NCBI GenBank assembly: GCA_046727855.1
Contig: JBKPDL010000026.1
Span: forward strand, 4,023-68,022
From: DASPWV01 sp046727855
Lineage (GTDB): Bacteria; Acidobacteriota; Vicinamibacteria; Vicinamibacterales; UBA2999
Direction of reading: 5' to 3'
Length of the DNA: 64,000 nucleotides
The notes under the pieces are model-generated. The model worked only from the letters and a program-made list of their open reading frames with translations. It made no database searches and was not told the origin of the DNA. This document shows positions 16,768-25,273 of this stretch, one piece after another (within the stretch, counting starts at the first letter, position 1; each line of letters begins with the position of its first letter). A program made the translations under genes and the position numbers.

Positions 16768-18666
16768 TTATCTCGTCCCCGCGAATTCCTCGTCGACGAC
16801 TTCGCCTTCCTTGACCGACGATTCGTCGCCGCTCGTTGCAGCACCGGCCGACGGCTGGCTCTGAGTGGCCTTGTAGAGTGCTTCGGCCATCGCGTGCGAC
16901 GCCTGTTGCAGCTCTGTGGCCGCCGACCGAATCTTGTCGACGTCTTCGCTCTTCACGGCGTCCTTGGCCGCGGCGAGCGCCGACTCTACACCGCTCGTCT
17001 CGGTTGCGCCGAGCTTTGCCTTGTTCTCGTTGAGCGTCTTCTCGGTCGAATAGATGAGCGCGTCCGCCTGATTGCGCGCCTCGATCTGCTCGCGCCGCGC
17101 CTGGTCTTCGGTGACGTGCGCTTCGGCGTCCTTGACCATGCGCTCGACTTCGTCCTTCGCGAGGCCGCTCGAGCCGCTGATCGTGATCGCCTGCTCCTTG
17201 CCCGTCGCCTTGTCCTTTGCCGCCACGTTCACGATGCCGTTGGCATCGATGTCGAATGAGACTTCGATCTGCGGCAGGCCGCGCGGCGCCGGTGGCAACC
17301 CCACGAGCTGGAACCGTGCGAGTGTGCGGTTATCGCGCGCAAGCGGCCGCTCACCCTGGAGCACGTGCACCTCAACGCTCGTCTGGTTGTCGGTCGCCGT
17401 CGAGAAGATCTCGCTCTTTTTCGTCGGAATCGTGGTGTTGCGCGGGATGAGCGTGGTCATGACGCCGCCGAGCGTCTCGATCCCGAGCGACAACGGCGTG
17501 ACGTCCAGGAGCAGAACATCCTTCACTTCACCCGCAAGCACGCCGCCCTGAACCGCAGCGCCGACCGCCACGACTTCGTCGGGATTGACGCCCTTGTGCG
17601 GCTCTTTGCCGAAGTACTTCTTGACGGCCTCCTGCACGCGCGGCATGCGCGTCGAGCCGCCGACCAGCACGACTTCGTCGATGTCCGCTTCTTTCACGCC
17701 CGCATCCGCAAGCGCCTGCATCACAGGACCCATCGTGCGCTGCACGAGGTCCTCGACGAGCGCTTCGAGCCTGGCGCGCGACAGCTTCATCGCGAGGTGC
17801 TTTGGACCTGACGCGTCCGCGGTGACGAACGGAAGATTGATTTCCGTTTCCATCACGGACGACAGCTCGATCTTGGCTTTCTCTGCCGCTTCGCGCAGCC
17901 GCTGCAACGCCATGCGGTCTTTACCGAGATCGATGCCTTCCGCGTTCTTGAACTCCGAGATGAGCCACTCGACCACGCGCTGGTCGAAATCGTCGCCGCC
18001 GAGGTGCGTGTCGCCGTTGGTGGCTTTGACCTCGACAACGCCTTCGCCGACTTCGAGAATGGAAATGTCGAATGTGCCGCCGCCCAGGTCGTACACGGCG
18101 ATGGTTTCGTTTTTCTTCTTGTCGAGCCCATAAGCAAGCGCTGCCGCCGTCGGCTCGTTGACAATGCGCAGCACATTCAGTCCTGCGATCTTGCCGGCGT
18201 CCTTGGTGGCCTGCCGCTGTGCGTCGTTGAAGTAGGCAGGCACGGTGATAACCGCGTCGGTCACTTTTTCGCCAAGATAGTCGTCGGCGGCCTGCTTCAA
18301 TTTCTGGAGAATCATCGCGGAGATTTCAGGGGGAGAGAATCTCTTTCCTCGCAGTTCAATCCACGCGTCGCCGTTGGCCTGCGCGACCACTTTGTACGGC
18401 ACGCGTGACACTTCGGTGCTGACTTCCGCAAACTTACGGCCCATGAACCGCTTGACCGAGAACACCGTGTTCTCGGGATTGGTCACGGCCTGGCGCTTTG
18501 CAACCTGGCCCACCAGGCGTTCGGCGTCCTTCGCGAATCCCACCACCGACGGCGTGATGCGCGATCCCTCCTGGTTGACAATCACCACGGGCTGCCCGTT
18601 TTCCATCACGGCAACGACCGAGTTCGTTGTTCCCAGGTCGATACCGATCACCTTGCTCTTTGCCAT
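16768..18666 (-). CDS. dnaK: Chaperone DnaK (Hsp70)
   Basis: This 632-aa Hsp70 begins at MAKSKVIGIDLGTTNSVVAVM. The nucleotide-binding domain covers about residues 1-385 (IGIDLGTTNSVV, YDLGGGTFDISIL, VLVGGSTRMPRVQ). It is followed by the conserved linker DVLLLDVTPLSLGIETLGG, the substrate-binding beta domain, and a lid ending in an acidic tail (VKEGEVVDEEF). It refolds proteins with DnaJ/GrpE, which are not encoded here. The ATG was chosen over an upstream in-frame ATG because it begins the conserved N-terminus. A strong promoter and an operator-like inverted repeat lie upstream. Confidence 0.98.
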   Translation of the reverse strand: MAKSKVIGIDLGTTNSVVAVMENGQPVVIVNQEGSRITPSVVGFAKDAERLVGQVAKRQAVTNPENTVFSVKRFMGRKFAEVSTEVSRVPYKVVAQANGDAWIELRGKRFSPPEISAMILQKLKQAADDYLGEKVTDAVITVPAYFNDAQRQATKDAGKIAGLNVLRIVNEPTAAALAYGLDKKKNETIAVYDLGGGTFDISILEVGEGVVEVKATNGDTHLGGDDFDQRVVEWLISEFKNAEGIDLGKDRMALQRLREAAEKAKIELSSVMETEINLPFVTADASGPKHLAMKLSRARLEALVEDLVQRTMGPVMQALADAGVKEADIDEVVLVGGSTRMPRVQEAVKKYFGKEPHKGVNPDEVVAVGAAVQGGVLAGEVKDVLLLDVTPLSLGIETLGGVMTTLIPRNTTIPTKKSEIFSTATDNQTSVEVHVLQGERPLARDNRTLARFQLVGLPPAPRGLPQIEVSFDIDANGIVNVAAKDKATGKEQAITISGSSGLAKDEVERMVKDAEAHVTEDQARREQIEARNQADALIYSTEKTLNENKAKLGATETSGVESALAAAKDAVKSEDVDKIRSAATELQQASHAMAEALYKATQSQPSAGAATSGDESSVKEGEVVDEEFAGTR

Positions 18667-18695
18667 TTGAAATGAGTGCCTCCGATACGTTTTCA

Positions 18696-18724
18696 AGTTT
18701 ACGGTCTATATGAGTGCCTGTCAA
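18696..18724 (-). promoter_or_regulatory. dnaK sigma-70-type promoter
   Basis: On the minus strand TTGACA (18719-18724) is followed by a 17-bp spacer and TAAACT (18696-18701), a near-consensus housekeeping promoter 30 bp upstream of the dnaK ATG. The spacer contains one arm of an 11-bp inverted repeat. Confidence 0.75.
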
Positions 18725-18755
18725 GCATAATTTCTTAGTCAATTGCACTCATATA
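18707..18755. promoter_or_regulatory. Operator-like inverted repeat in the dnaK promoter
   Basis: Perfect 11-bp arms TATATGAGTGC (18707-18717) and GCACTCATATA (18745-18755) are separated by 27 bp. They bracket the -35 box, with one arm inside the -35/-10 spacer. A third partial copy (ATGAGTGCCTCC, 18672-18683) overlaps the ribosome-binding region. The arrangement suggests a repressor site. It is not a CIRCE element, which has the half-sites in the opposite order with a 9-bp spacer. Confidence 0.6.
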
Positions 18756-18798
18756 ATTCCCACATCTCCCGGCCGAAGCTTTGTTTGGGCGGCAGAGC

Positions 18799-19701
18799 TT
18801 AGAAAAAGTCGGGCGACCCCTCGAACTGATGGGCTTGCACCGCGGCAGCTAGGTCCCGCGGCGACAGTGGCCCGGCGCTCGTGAGGAATAGGGTGGCCAG
18901 ATCGGCTGGAATCGACTCGAAATAACGGTTCACCCTCGCGATCTGCGCCGGACCTTCAGGCCACACTTCATCGACGGCGCCGATCGGCAACGACATGCGT
19001 GCAGCCAATGACGCAGGCACGAACTTGTCGCGCGCGGCAACAACGTAGACCGGAGTGCCACTGATGGAGGCGGCGGCGGCCAGGCCAAAGGTGCCGACCT
19101 TGTTGACCCACGCCTCGCCAAAGACCGCGTCGGCTCCGACGACGACGGCAGAGGCTTGGGATAGAAACGACGTGAGTGCCGCGTCGACGACGAGCGTGAC
19201 CTGTGCACCGGCGCGATCCATGACATCGGCCAGACGGCGACCTTCGTAGCGTGGCCGTCCCTCCCCGCAGACCACGCGCAGCCGGCGCTTGGCGGCGATC
19301 GCGGCGAGCGCGGAGTACACGCTGCCGCTGTACGAGAGCGTGATCAGCAGCGGATCGGGATCGTCGAGGAGCAAGTCACGCAGTGCCGCCGATGCAGCCC
19401 GCATGAGCGCGCGCGGCGATCGCTCGAGTTCGGCGCGCACCAGCGCAAAGGTGCCGGGACGATCGTGCTCGGCGACGGCTGCCGCCGACGCGCGCCAGAG
19501 CGGCGCCATGATCGGCTGGCCACCGCACACAATCCGCGCGATCTCGATGGTCGCGCCGCGTCCGGCGGCAATCGCGTCGGCCAGCAACGGCAATGCACGC
19601 GCGAGAAGTTCGGAAGCCCCGCTTTCGGCATCGCTCGCTATCGCACGCGCGACCGGCAAGAGGTTCCTGAGTTCCGGGGTTCCGGAGTTTCGCAGTTCCA
19701 A
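18799..19701 (-). CDS. eIF-2B alpha/beta/delta-like (MtnA/R15P isomerase superfamily) protein
   Basis: Up to 300 aa of the IF-2B superfamily. Conserved blocks include LLITLSYSGSVYSAL (about residues 118-132), the VVCGEGRPRYEGRRLA segment (about 143-160), VVVGADAVFGEAWVNKVGTFGLA (about 187-210) and TPVYVVAARDKF (about 217-228). In archaea and bacteria such proteins are sugar-phosphate isomerases; the substrate here is unknown. The start is doubtful: the TTG at 19701 lies inside a repeat array, so the first residues (MELRNSGTPELRNL) are translated repeat. A TTG at 19659 is an alternative. The family assignment itself is good. Confidence 0.78.
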   Translation of the reverse strand: MELRNSGTPELRNLLPVARAIASDAESGASELLARALPLLADAIAAGRGATIEIARIVCGGQPIMAPLWRASAAAVAEHDRPGTFALVRAELERSPRALMRAASAALRDLLLDDPDPLLITLSYSGSVYSALAAIAAKRRLRVVCGEGRPRYEGRRLADVMDRAGAQVTLVVDAALTSFLSQASAVVVGADAVFGEAWVNKVGTFGLAAAASISGTPVYVVAARDKFVPASLAARMSLPIGAVDEVWPEGPAQIARVNRYFESIPADLATLFLTSAGPLSPRDLAAAVQAHQFEGSPDFF

Positions 19702-19800
19702 AGCTCGCCTCTGCCAGATTCAAGGTACTTCGGAACCTCGAAACGGCGGAACAGCGAACCTCGCCGTCGGATCCCTTGCAACCTTGGCAACCTCGCAAAA
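19660..19800. repeat. Degenerate inverted word array (GGTTCC / GGAACC)
   Basis: The left half has GAGGTTCC, GAGTTCC, GGGTTCC and CAGTTCC; the right half has GGTACTTCGGAACCTCG, CGGAACAG and CGAACCTCG, then a separate CAACCTTGG/CAACCTCG run. GAGGTTCC (19660-19667) and GGAACCTC (19732-19739) are exact complements. The array forms the boundary between the IF-2B-like gene and the divergent M20 gene and intrudes into the former's annotated N-terminus. Confidence 0.6.
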
Positions 19801-19903
19801 GGACCGCTTTCTCCGTTCTTCGTTCCTATTTCGTGCCTGCCCGATGCAATCAGCATGCGCAATTCCGTCAGCGCATGTAACGGTCGGCGCGATAATCGAA
19901 ATC

Positions 19904-21241
19904 ATGTGGACCCGACGCGCCTTCCTCGCCGCGGCCGCGTCAGCAGTGACGATCGGCCGTGTCGGAATACCAGCGGCGCAATCGGTCCGCCGCCCGATGA
20001 TCGACGCGGCGCGATTGCGCGCCCGCCTCGAGCAGCTGAGCACATTCGGCCGTCCCGTTGGCGGCACGTTTGCGTCCGGCGTCAGCCGCGTCGCCTATTC
20101 GGACGCTGACGTCGCAGGCCGCGCTTGGCTGATGTCCGAGATGAAAGCCGCCGGCCTCACACCCCGGATCGATCCTGCCGGCAACGTGTTCGCCCGATAC
20201 GGCGGCGCCGACGATCGCCCTGCGATTCTTTTCGGCTCGCACATCGATTCGGTGCCGTCTGGCGGCAATTTCGACGGCGATCTCGGAACGCTCGCGGCGC
20301 TTGAAACGATTCAGGCCTGCCAGGCAGCCGGGGTGACGACGCGATACCCACTCGAGATGGTGTTGTGGGCGCACGAAGAAAGCACGGCATTCGGCCACGG
20401 CACCGCCGCCAGCCGCATCGTCGCCGGCGATCTCAAGGCCGGCACGCTGACGCAGGAGTGGAACGGTCTGACACGTGCCGACGCGATTCGGCGCATCGGC
20501 GGAGATCCGGCGCGCATCGAAGAGGCGGTCCGCAAGCCGCACGCCTGGCATGCCTATGTGGAATTGCACATCGAGCAAGGTGGAACGCTCGAAAAGGTGT
20601 CCACGGCCATCGGCGTGGTCGAAGGCATTGTGGCGATCCACCGCTATGACGTGGTCATCACCGGCTTTGCCAACCACGCCGGCACGACGCCGATGAACGA
20701 GCGGCGCGACGCGCTCGTGGCGGCCGCTGATATCGTGCGGATGGTGCGCGAGGTCGTCACGTCGCGACCTGGCCGGCACGTCGGCACAGTGGGCCGGCTG
20801 GAGGTCGCGCCAAATTCACCGAACGTGATTCCCGGAAAAGTGACGCTGAGCGTCGAGCTGCGCGATCTTTCGGAGGCCACACTCGACGCGCTGGCCGCGG
20901 AGATTCGCGCGCGGGCCGATCGAATCGCGCGCGAAACGCAGACGGAAATCGCCATGGCGCTCGCCTCGCGCAACCCACCGGCGCTTGCCCATGGCGGCGT
21001 GCAGCAGTGCATCGAACGGTCCGCCGAGCGCGGGGCGCTCACCACTCGGCGCTTGCCGAGCGGCGCCGGGCACGATGCTCAGATGATTGCCGCGCTCTGT
21101 CCCATGGGCATGATCTTCGTGCCGAGCATTGGCGGCATCAGCCACTCGCCGCTCGAGCGCACCACGTGGGAAGACTGCGCAAACGGCGCAGCTGTGCTGC
21201 TCGGCACGATCCTCGAACTCGATGCGAGGAGTACAATCTAG
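19904..21241 (+). CDS. M20-family Zn-dependent amidohydrolase (allantoate/N-carbamoyl-amino-acid hydrolase type)
   Basis: This 445-aa enzyme has a Tat-like signal (MWTRRAFLAAAASAVTIGRVG), so it is probably exported. Metal ligands are visible in FGSHIDSVPSGGNFDGDLG (about residues 106-124), AHEESTAFGHGTAASR (about 150-165) and AYVELHIEQGG (about 215-225), with the C-terminal His in GGISHSPLE. The dimerisation domain lies between, with GFANHAGTTPMNERRDAL. These match AllC/HyuC/UAXA-type hydrolases of allantoate, ureidoglycolate or N-carbamoyl amino acids. The substrate is not determined, and no purine-degradation neighbours are present. The ATG was chosen because it precedes the signal. Confidence 0.88.
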   Translation: MWTRRAFLAAAASAVTIGRVGIPAAQSVRRPMIDAARLRARLEQLSTFGRPVGGTFASGVSRVAYSDADVAGRAWLMSEMKAAGLTPRIDPAGNVFARYGGADDRPAILFGSHIDSVPSGGNFDGDLGTLAALETIQACQAAGVTTRYPLEMVLWAHEESTAFGHGTAASRIVAGDLKAGTLTQEWNGLTRADAIRRIGGDPARIEEAVRKPHAWHAYVELHIEQGGTLEKVSTAIGVVEGIVAIHRYDVVITGFANHAGTTPMNERRDALVAAADIVRMVREVVTSRPGRHVGTVGRLEVAPNSPNVIPGKVTLSVELRDLSEATLDALAAEIRARADRIARETQTEIAMALASRNPPALAHGGVQQCIERSAERGALTTRRLPSGAGHDAQMIAALCPMGMIFVPSIGGISHSPLERTTWEDCANGAAVLLGTILELDARSTI

Positions 21242-21247
21242 CTCGGT

Positions 21248-21730
21248 ATGCGACCGATCTCGCGCTTGCTCATCTCCACGGACGTCGGCGATCTGGGGCA
21301 GGAAGTTCGCCGCCTGTTCGACGATTTATCGCGGCGCCGGCCGGATCGGCGCCACATGGTGTCTGGCGAATGCATGCCGCTGCTGGACGTGTTCGAGACC
21401 GACCGCACGATCGAAATCGTGGTCGACGTGCCCGGCGTGGATCCCGACAGCGTGCGAATCCTGATCAAGTCGGGCGTCGTGCTCGTGGTGGGAGAAAAGG
21501 AACGCTCTGAGCCGGCGTTGAAAGCGCCGGCCAGTTTTCATCTGGTCGAACGCGACTTCGGCCGGTTTGCCCGCGCCATTCGGATTCATGCCGCCATCGA
21601 CGCCGCGAATGCGCGCGCGCGCCTGCGCGACGGCGAGCTGCGCGTGATCGTGGCCAAGATGGCGGAGCGGCGCGGCCGCGAAATTCTGATCCCTATCGAG
21701 AAGGATGTGTCCGGACCACCAGCCGCATGA
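21248..21730 (+). CDS. Hsp20/alpha-crystallin-like small heat shock protein
   Basis: This 160-aa protein has an alpha-crystallin domain from about residue 43 to 150 (MPLLDVFETDRTIEIVVDVPGVDPDSVRILIKSGVVLVVGEK, then FHLVERDFGRFARAIRI and ARLRDGELRVIVAKM). It is more divergent than the Hsp20 beside dnaK and lacks the usual A-x-x-x-N-G-V-L motif, having RLRDGELRVIV instead. It starts 6 bp after the M20 gene and overlaps ymdB by 4 bp, so it belongs to the rightward operon. A holdase function is inferred. Confidence 0.85.
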   Translation: MRPISRLLISTDVGDLGQEVRRLFDDLSRRRPDRRHMVSGECMPLLDVFETDRTIEIVVDVPGVDPDSVRILIKSGVVLVVGEKERSEPALKAPASFHLVERDFGRFARAIRIHAAIDAANARARLRDGELRVIVAKMAERRGREILIPIEKDVSGPPAA

Positions 21731-22521
21731 GGCTGCTGTTCATCGGCGATATCGTGGCCCGCCCTGGTCGCGACCTTCTCCGACGCGGGCTCAAACCGCT
21801 GATTCGCGCGCGCAACATTGACGTTGTCCTGGCTAATGTCGAGAATGCGGCCGGCGGCGCCGGTGTGACGCGCGAGATCACCGACGAAGTGCTTGGCTTC
21901 GGAATTCACGCGCTGACGTCGGGGAATCACATCTGGGACAAGCGCGAGGTGATGGAGTTTATCGGCCGTGAACCGAGACTGTTGCGACCCGCGAACTTCC
22001 CTGCCGGAGCACCAGGGGCCGGCGCGTTCGTGTTCGACGCGCCGAGCGGGGTCACGGTTGGCGTCATCAACGTCATGGGCCGCGTCTTTCTGGCGAGCAT
22101 CGACGACCCGTTTTCGTGCGCGACGCGCGAAATCGCACGCGTGCGCAGCCTCGGGGCGCGTATCATCGTCGTGGACATTCACGCTGAGGCAACGTCCGAG
22201 AAGATCGCCTTTGGCTGGCATCTCGACGGGCAGGTCACTGCGGTCATCGGAACGCATACGCACGTCCAGACCGCCGACGAACGCGTACTGCCCGGTGGCA
22301 CAGCGTACATCACCGACGTCGGGATGACCGGAGCGCACGACAGCGTGATTGGGATGGAGCGCATGCCGGTCATCACCCGATTTCTCACTGGACTCCCCGC
22401 GCGGATGGAGACCGCAACAGAAAATCCGCGCCTCAATGCCGTGGTGATCGACGCCGATGACGACACCGGCCGCGCGACGGCCATTGAGCGACTCAACATG
22501 AGCCCTGACGAATTGCTGTGA
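21727..22521 (+). CDS. ymdB: TIGR00282-family metallophosphoesterase (YmdB-like)
   Basis: This 264-aa protein is a clear member of the YmdB family of 2',3'-cyclic-nucleotide phosphodiesterases. The metal-binding motifs are MRLLFIGDIVARPGRDLLRRGL (residues 1-22), VLANVENAAGG (Asn/Glu, about 34-44), ALTSGNHIWDKREV (about 61-74), VVDIHAEATSEK (about 147-158) and VIGTHTHVQTADERVLPGGTAYITDVGMTG (about 173-202). In Bacillus, YmdB affects biofilm and motility choices. It overlaps its neighbours by ATGA and GTGA, placing it in the xseAB operon. Confidence 0.93.
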   Translation: MRLLFIGDIVARPGRDLLRRGLKPLIRARNIDVVLANVENAAGGAGVTREITDEVLGFGIHALTSGNHIWDKREVMEFIGREPRLLRPANFPAGAPGAGAFVFDAPSGVTVGVINVMGRVFLASIDDPFSCATREIARVRSLGARIIVVDIHAEATSEKIAFGWHLDGQVTAVIGTHTHVQTADERVLPGGTAYITDVGMTGAHDSVIGMERMPVITRFLTGLPARMETATENPRLNAVVIDADDDTGRATAIERLNMSPDELL

Positions 22522-23930
22522 GCACACTGTTCGATCTTCCGTTCGAAGAGCCTGATCCCGCTGACGTGCACGTGGAGGAGGCCGCCCCGGCGCCAGTGGC
22601 GCCCGTTCGGCGGGTCCTCACCGTCGGCGAGCTCACGAACACACTTCGCGAGCTGCTCGAAACGAGATTCGCGGAAGTGTGGGTCGAGGGCGAACTGTCC
22701 AACGCCAAGGTGTGGACGACAGGACACCTGTATTTCACGCTCAAGGACACGACCGCGCAGATCAAGGGCGTGATGTTTCGCTCGGCGCTGCGCTATCTGA
22801 AATTCAAGCCGGAGGATGGGCTCCACGTCGTCGTGCGCGGACGGATCAGCGTGTACGACCCGAAGGGCGAGTATCAGATCGTCGCCGAGCACCTCGAGCC
22901 GAAGGGATTTGGCGCGCTGCAGGTGGCGTTTGAGCAGCTCAAAAAGAAGCTGACCGCGGAGGGTTTGTTCGACGCCGCGCGTAAGCGTCCGCTGCCCGCG
23001 CTGCCGCGCCGCATCGGCATTGTGACGTCGATCGACGGCGCCGCGCTGCGCGACATCATTCGCGTCCTGCGCCGCCGCTATCCCAATGCCAACGCCGTGA
23101 TTGCGCCGTGCCGGGTGCAGGGAGAAAACGCCGCTGGCGAGATCGTTCGCGCGCTGCGGCAGATTAATCGAGTCGACGCCGTGGACGTGGTGATTGTGGC
23201 GCGCGGCGGCGGCTCGCTCGAAGACCTGTGGGCGTTCAACGAAGAGAAGGTTGCGCGGGCGATCGCGGCGTCGCGCGCGCCCGTCATCTCTGGCGTCGGG
23301 CACGAAACCGACGTGACCATCGCGGACTTCGTGGCGGATGTCCGCGCCGCCACGCCGTCGGCCGCGGCGGAGATCGTCGTGCGCCGCAAAGACGATTTCT
23401 GCGGCCACATCGATCGGCTCGGCGAGCGCCTCGACGCCGCCATCCACGGCCGAGTGCGCCGGCTGGAGTCGCGGCTGAACATTCTGATGGCGCGACCCGG
23501 CTATGCGGGATTCCGCGGCCGCGTTGCGATGCGCGCCCGCCATATTGCGGAGCTCGCGGCCGCGCTCCGGCAATCGCTCACGTCGACCGTTGGGCGCCGG
23601 CAACGGCGTCATCAATTGCTTGAGCGCGCGCTCGACCAGTTCGACCCGCGCCATCGACTCGCCGCGGTACGGACCAGACTGGTTTCGCGCGAAGGGGCAC
23701 TCGCGGGTGCCATCGCACGACGGTTGCATGTCGTCGACTCGCGGTTTCAGGGTGCGGTGGCGCGCCTCGAGGGACTCAGCCCGCTCGCCGTGCTGGGGCG
23801 CGGATATGCCGTTGCCTGGGACGCCGCGCGGACACGGATTTTGCGCGATGCGTCCAGCGTTGATGTCGGGGATCAGATTCGCGTCACGCTCGAGCGCGGC
23901 GAGCTCGGGTGTCGAGTGGAGAAGACGTAG
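22518..23930 (+). CDS. xseA: Exodeoxyribonuclease VII large subunit
   Basis: This 470-aa protein starts at a GTG overlapping the ymdB stop. It has an N-terminal OB-fold (LTVGELTNTLRELLETRFAEVWVEGELSN, about residues 35-63, and GHLYFTLKD), then the catalytic domain with PLPALPRRIGIVTSIDGAALRDI, VVIVARGGGSLEDLWAFNEE and VGHETDVTIADFVADVRAATPSAAAE, and a long coiled-coil C-terminal half ending with LAVLGRGYAV. With XseB it degrades single-stranded DNA in both directions. A roughly 30-residue acidic extension precedes the OB-fold. It is followed by an inverted repeat array before xseB. Confidence 0.97.
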   Translation: MSTLFDLPFEEPDPADVHVEEAAPAPVAPVRRVLTVGELTNTLRELLETRFAEVWVEGELSNAKVWTTGHLYFTLKDTTAQIKGVMFRSALRYLKFKPEDGLHVVVRGRISVYDPKGEYQIVAEHLEPKGFGALQVAFEQLKKKLTAEGLFDAARKRPLPALPRRIGIVTSIDGAALRDIIRVLRRRYPNANAVIAPCRVQGENAAGEIVRALRQINRVDAVDVVIVARGGGSLEDLWAFNEEKVARAIAASRAPVISGVGHETDVTIADFVADVRAATPSAAAEIVVRRKDDFCGHIDRLGERLDAAIHGRVRRLESRLNILMARPGYAGFRGRVAMRARHIAELAAALRQSLTSTVGRRQRRHQLLERALDQFDPRHRLAAVRTRLVSREGALAGAIARRLHVVDSRFQGAVARLEGLSPLAVLGRGYAVAWDAARTRILRDASSVDVGDQIRVTLERGELGCRVEKT

Positions 23931-23932
23931 GT

Positions 23933-24079
23933 CGAGCGGTTCGCAGGGTCGCAGGGTCGGAGGTTAGCAGGTGGGTCGCAGGTGGGCACGTCAGCAGGAA
24001 CTTGCCTGCAAGCGTGCGCGCGATCTTGCGAACCTGTGAACCACCTGCCAACCTGCAGACCTGCTAACCTGCAAACCTA
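23933..24079. repeat. Inverted word array between xseA and xseB (AGGTTAGC / GCTAACCT)
   Basis: The left part repeats GGTCGCAG, GGTTAGCAGGT and GGGTCGCAGGT; the right part repeats GCGAACCTG, ACCACCTGCC, AACCTGCAG, ACCTGCTAACCTGC. AGGTTAGCAGGT (23961-23972) is an exact complement of ACCTGCTAACCT (24059-24070), and GCAGGTGG complements CCACCTGC. The right arm ends 10 bp before the xseB ATG, leaving no recognisable Shine-Dalgarno, so folding could hide the xseB start. Confidence 0.65.
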
Positions 24080-24080
24080 T

Positions 24081-24326
24081 ATGGACGCCACGATCAAAGA
24101 CTTCGAGGCTGCAATCGCAGAGCTCGAAGGCATCGTCAAAAAACTGGAGGAGGGCGACCTTCCTCTCGAGAAGTCGCTCGAGCTCTACGAACGCGGTGTG
24201 CAGTTGTCGCGCTTTTGCCACGCGCGCCTCGAAGATGCCGAGAAACGGATCGAGGTGCTGAACGAACGAGGCGAACTCAAAGCCGCTTCCCCATCGCTCG
24301 GGCTCCCCGGAGACGACGATCGTTGA
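24081..24326 (+). CDS. xseB: Exodeoxyribonuclease VII small subunit
   Basis: An 81-aa helical protein with the XseB pattern: IKDFEAAIAELEGIVKKLEEGDLPLEKSLELYERGVQLSRFCHARLEDAEKRIEVL. It binds the coiled coil of XseA and is needed for exonuclease VII activity. The ATG at the conserved MDATIKDFE start was chosen; the open frame extends upstream only through the repeat array. Its stop overlaps the ispA TTG start (TTGA). Confidence 0.95.
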   Translation: MDATIKDFEAAIAELEGIVKKLEEGDLPLEKSLELYERGVQLSRFCHARLEDAEKRIEVLNERGELKAASPSLGLPGDDDR

Positions 24327-25273
24327 ACACGGCGACGCTCGAGCAGTATCTGTCAGTCCGGCGCCAGGAAATCGAACAGGCCCTCGACCACTACCTTCCG
24401 AAGCCTCCTGATTGTCCGTCACTTGTGTACGAGGCGATGCGCTACAGCCTGATGGCCGGCGGCAAGCGGTTGCGGCCGGTGCTCGCGCTTGCGAGCGCCG
24501 AAGCGATCGCCGCCAATCATCGCGCATCGATCGACACTGCGCGCACGCTGGCTCTTCCGGCTGCCTGCGCGATCGAGATGATTCATACCTATTCGCTTAT
24601 TCACGACGATCTGCCGGCGATGGATGACGATGTGCTGCGGCGCGGACGGCCCACGCTGCATGTGGTGTACGGCGAAGGGTTCGCCATCCTTGCCGGCGAC
24701 GGCTTGCATGCCGAAGCGTTTGCGCTGCTGGCGCGCGAACCGAAGAGTGACGCTGCCGTGATCACGGCACGCAAGTTGCGGGTCACGGAACTGATTGCCA
24801 CGGCGGCAGGAACATTCGGGATGGTCGGCGGACAAGCGATCGACCTCGAAGCCGTGGCCCGGGTCCCCGGTCGGGGGCCGGCGCCGCCTCTCGACGAGCG
24901 TGCGCTCGAGACGATGCACGCGCGCAAGACCGGCGCGATCATCCGTGCGGCGGCGGTTGCCGGCGCCACCATGGCGGGCGCAGACGACGCCGAGCTCAGC
25001 GCCATCGATCGCTACGCCTCGGAGGTCGGCCTCGCCTTTCAGATCGTGGATGACATACTCGACGTCGAGGGCGCGTCGGAGGCGCTCGGCAAGACCGCAG
25101 GCAAGGATGCAGCCGCCGGCAAACCTACCTACCCGTCGCTCTTTGGTCTGGAACGCTCACGCCAATTGGCGAACGTCTGTCTAACGCGTGCGCACGCGGC
25201 GCTTCGCTCGGCAGCGCTCGGCGCTTCACGACTCGCCGAGATCGCTGATTGGGTGGTACAACGGCACTCGTGA
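24323..25273 (+). CDS. ispA: Polyprenyl (farnesyl/geranyl) diphosphate synthase
   Basis: About 316 aa, with a TTG start overlapping the xseB stop. The first aspartate-rich motif is HDDLPAMDDDVLRRGRPT (about residues 92-109), the second is FQIVDDILDVEG (about 238-249), and GGKRLRP lies near residue 45. Spacing and residues fit short-chain IspA-type synthases condensing IPP with DMAPP/GPP. The chain-length region is compatible with FPP or GGPP. In many bacteria dxs lies between ispA and tlyA; here tlyA follows directly with a GTGA overlap. Confidence 0.93.
   Translation: MNTATLEQYLSVRRQEIEQALDHYLPKPPDCPSLVYEAMRYSLMAGGKRLRPVLALASAEAIAANHRASIDTARTLALPAACAIEMIHTYSLIHDDLPAMDDDVLRRGRPTLHVVYGEGFAILAGDGLHAEAFALLAREPKSDAAVITARKLRVTELIATAAGTFGMVGGQAIDLEAVARVPGRGPAPPLDERALETMHARKTGAIIRAAAVAGATMAGADDAELSAIDRYASEVGLAFQIVDDILDVEGASEALGKTAGKDAAAGKPTYPSLFGLERSRQLANVCLTRAHAALRSAALGASRLAEIADWVVQRHS

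Noticed and set aside
18707..18755. CIRCE (HrcA) element upstream of dnaK
   Set aside because: CIRCE is GCACTC-containing first arm, 9-bp spacer, GAGTGC second arm; here the half-sites are in reverse order and 27 bp apart.
19289..19903. Upstream extension of the M20 hydrolase frame to 650 codons
   Set aside because: The extra 205 residues are antisense to the IF-2B-like gene and to a repeat array; the Tat-like signal at 19904 marks the true start.
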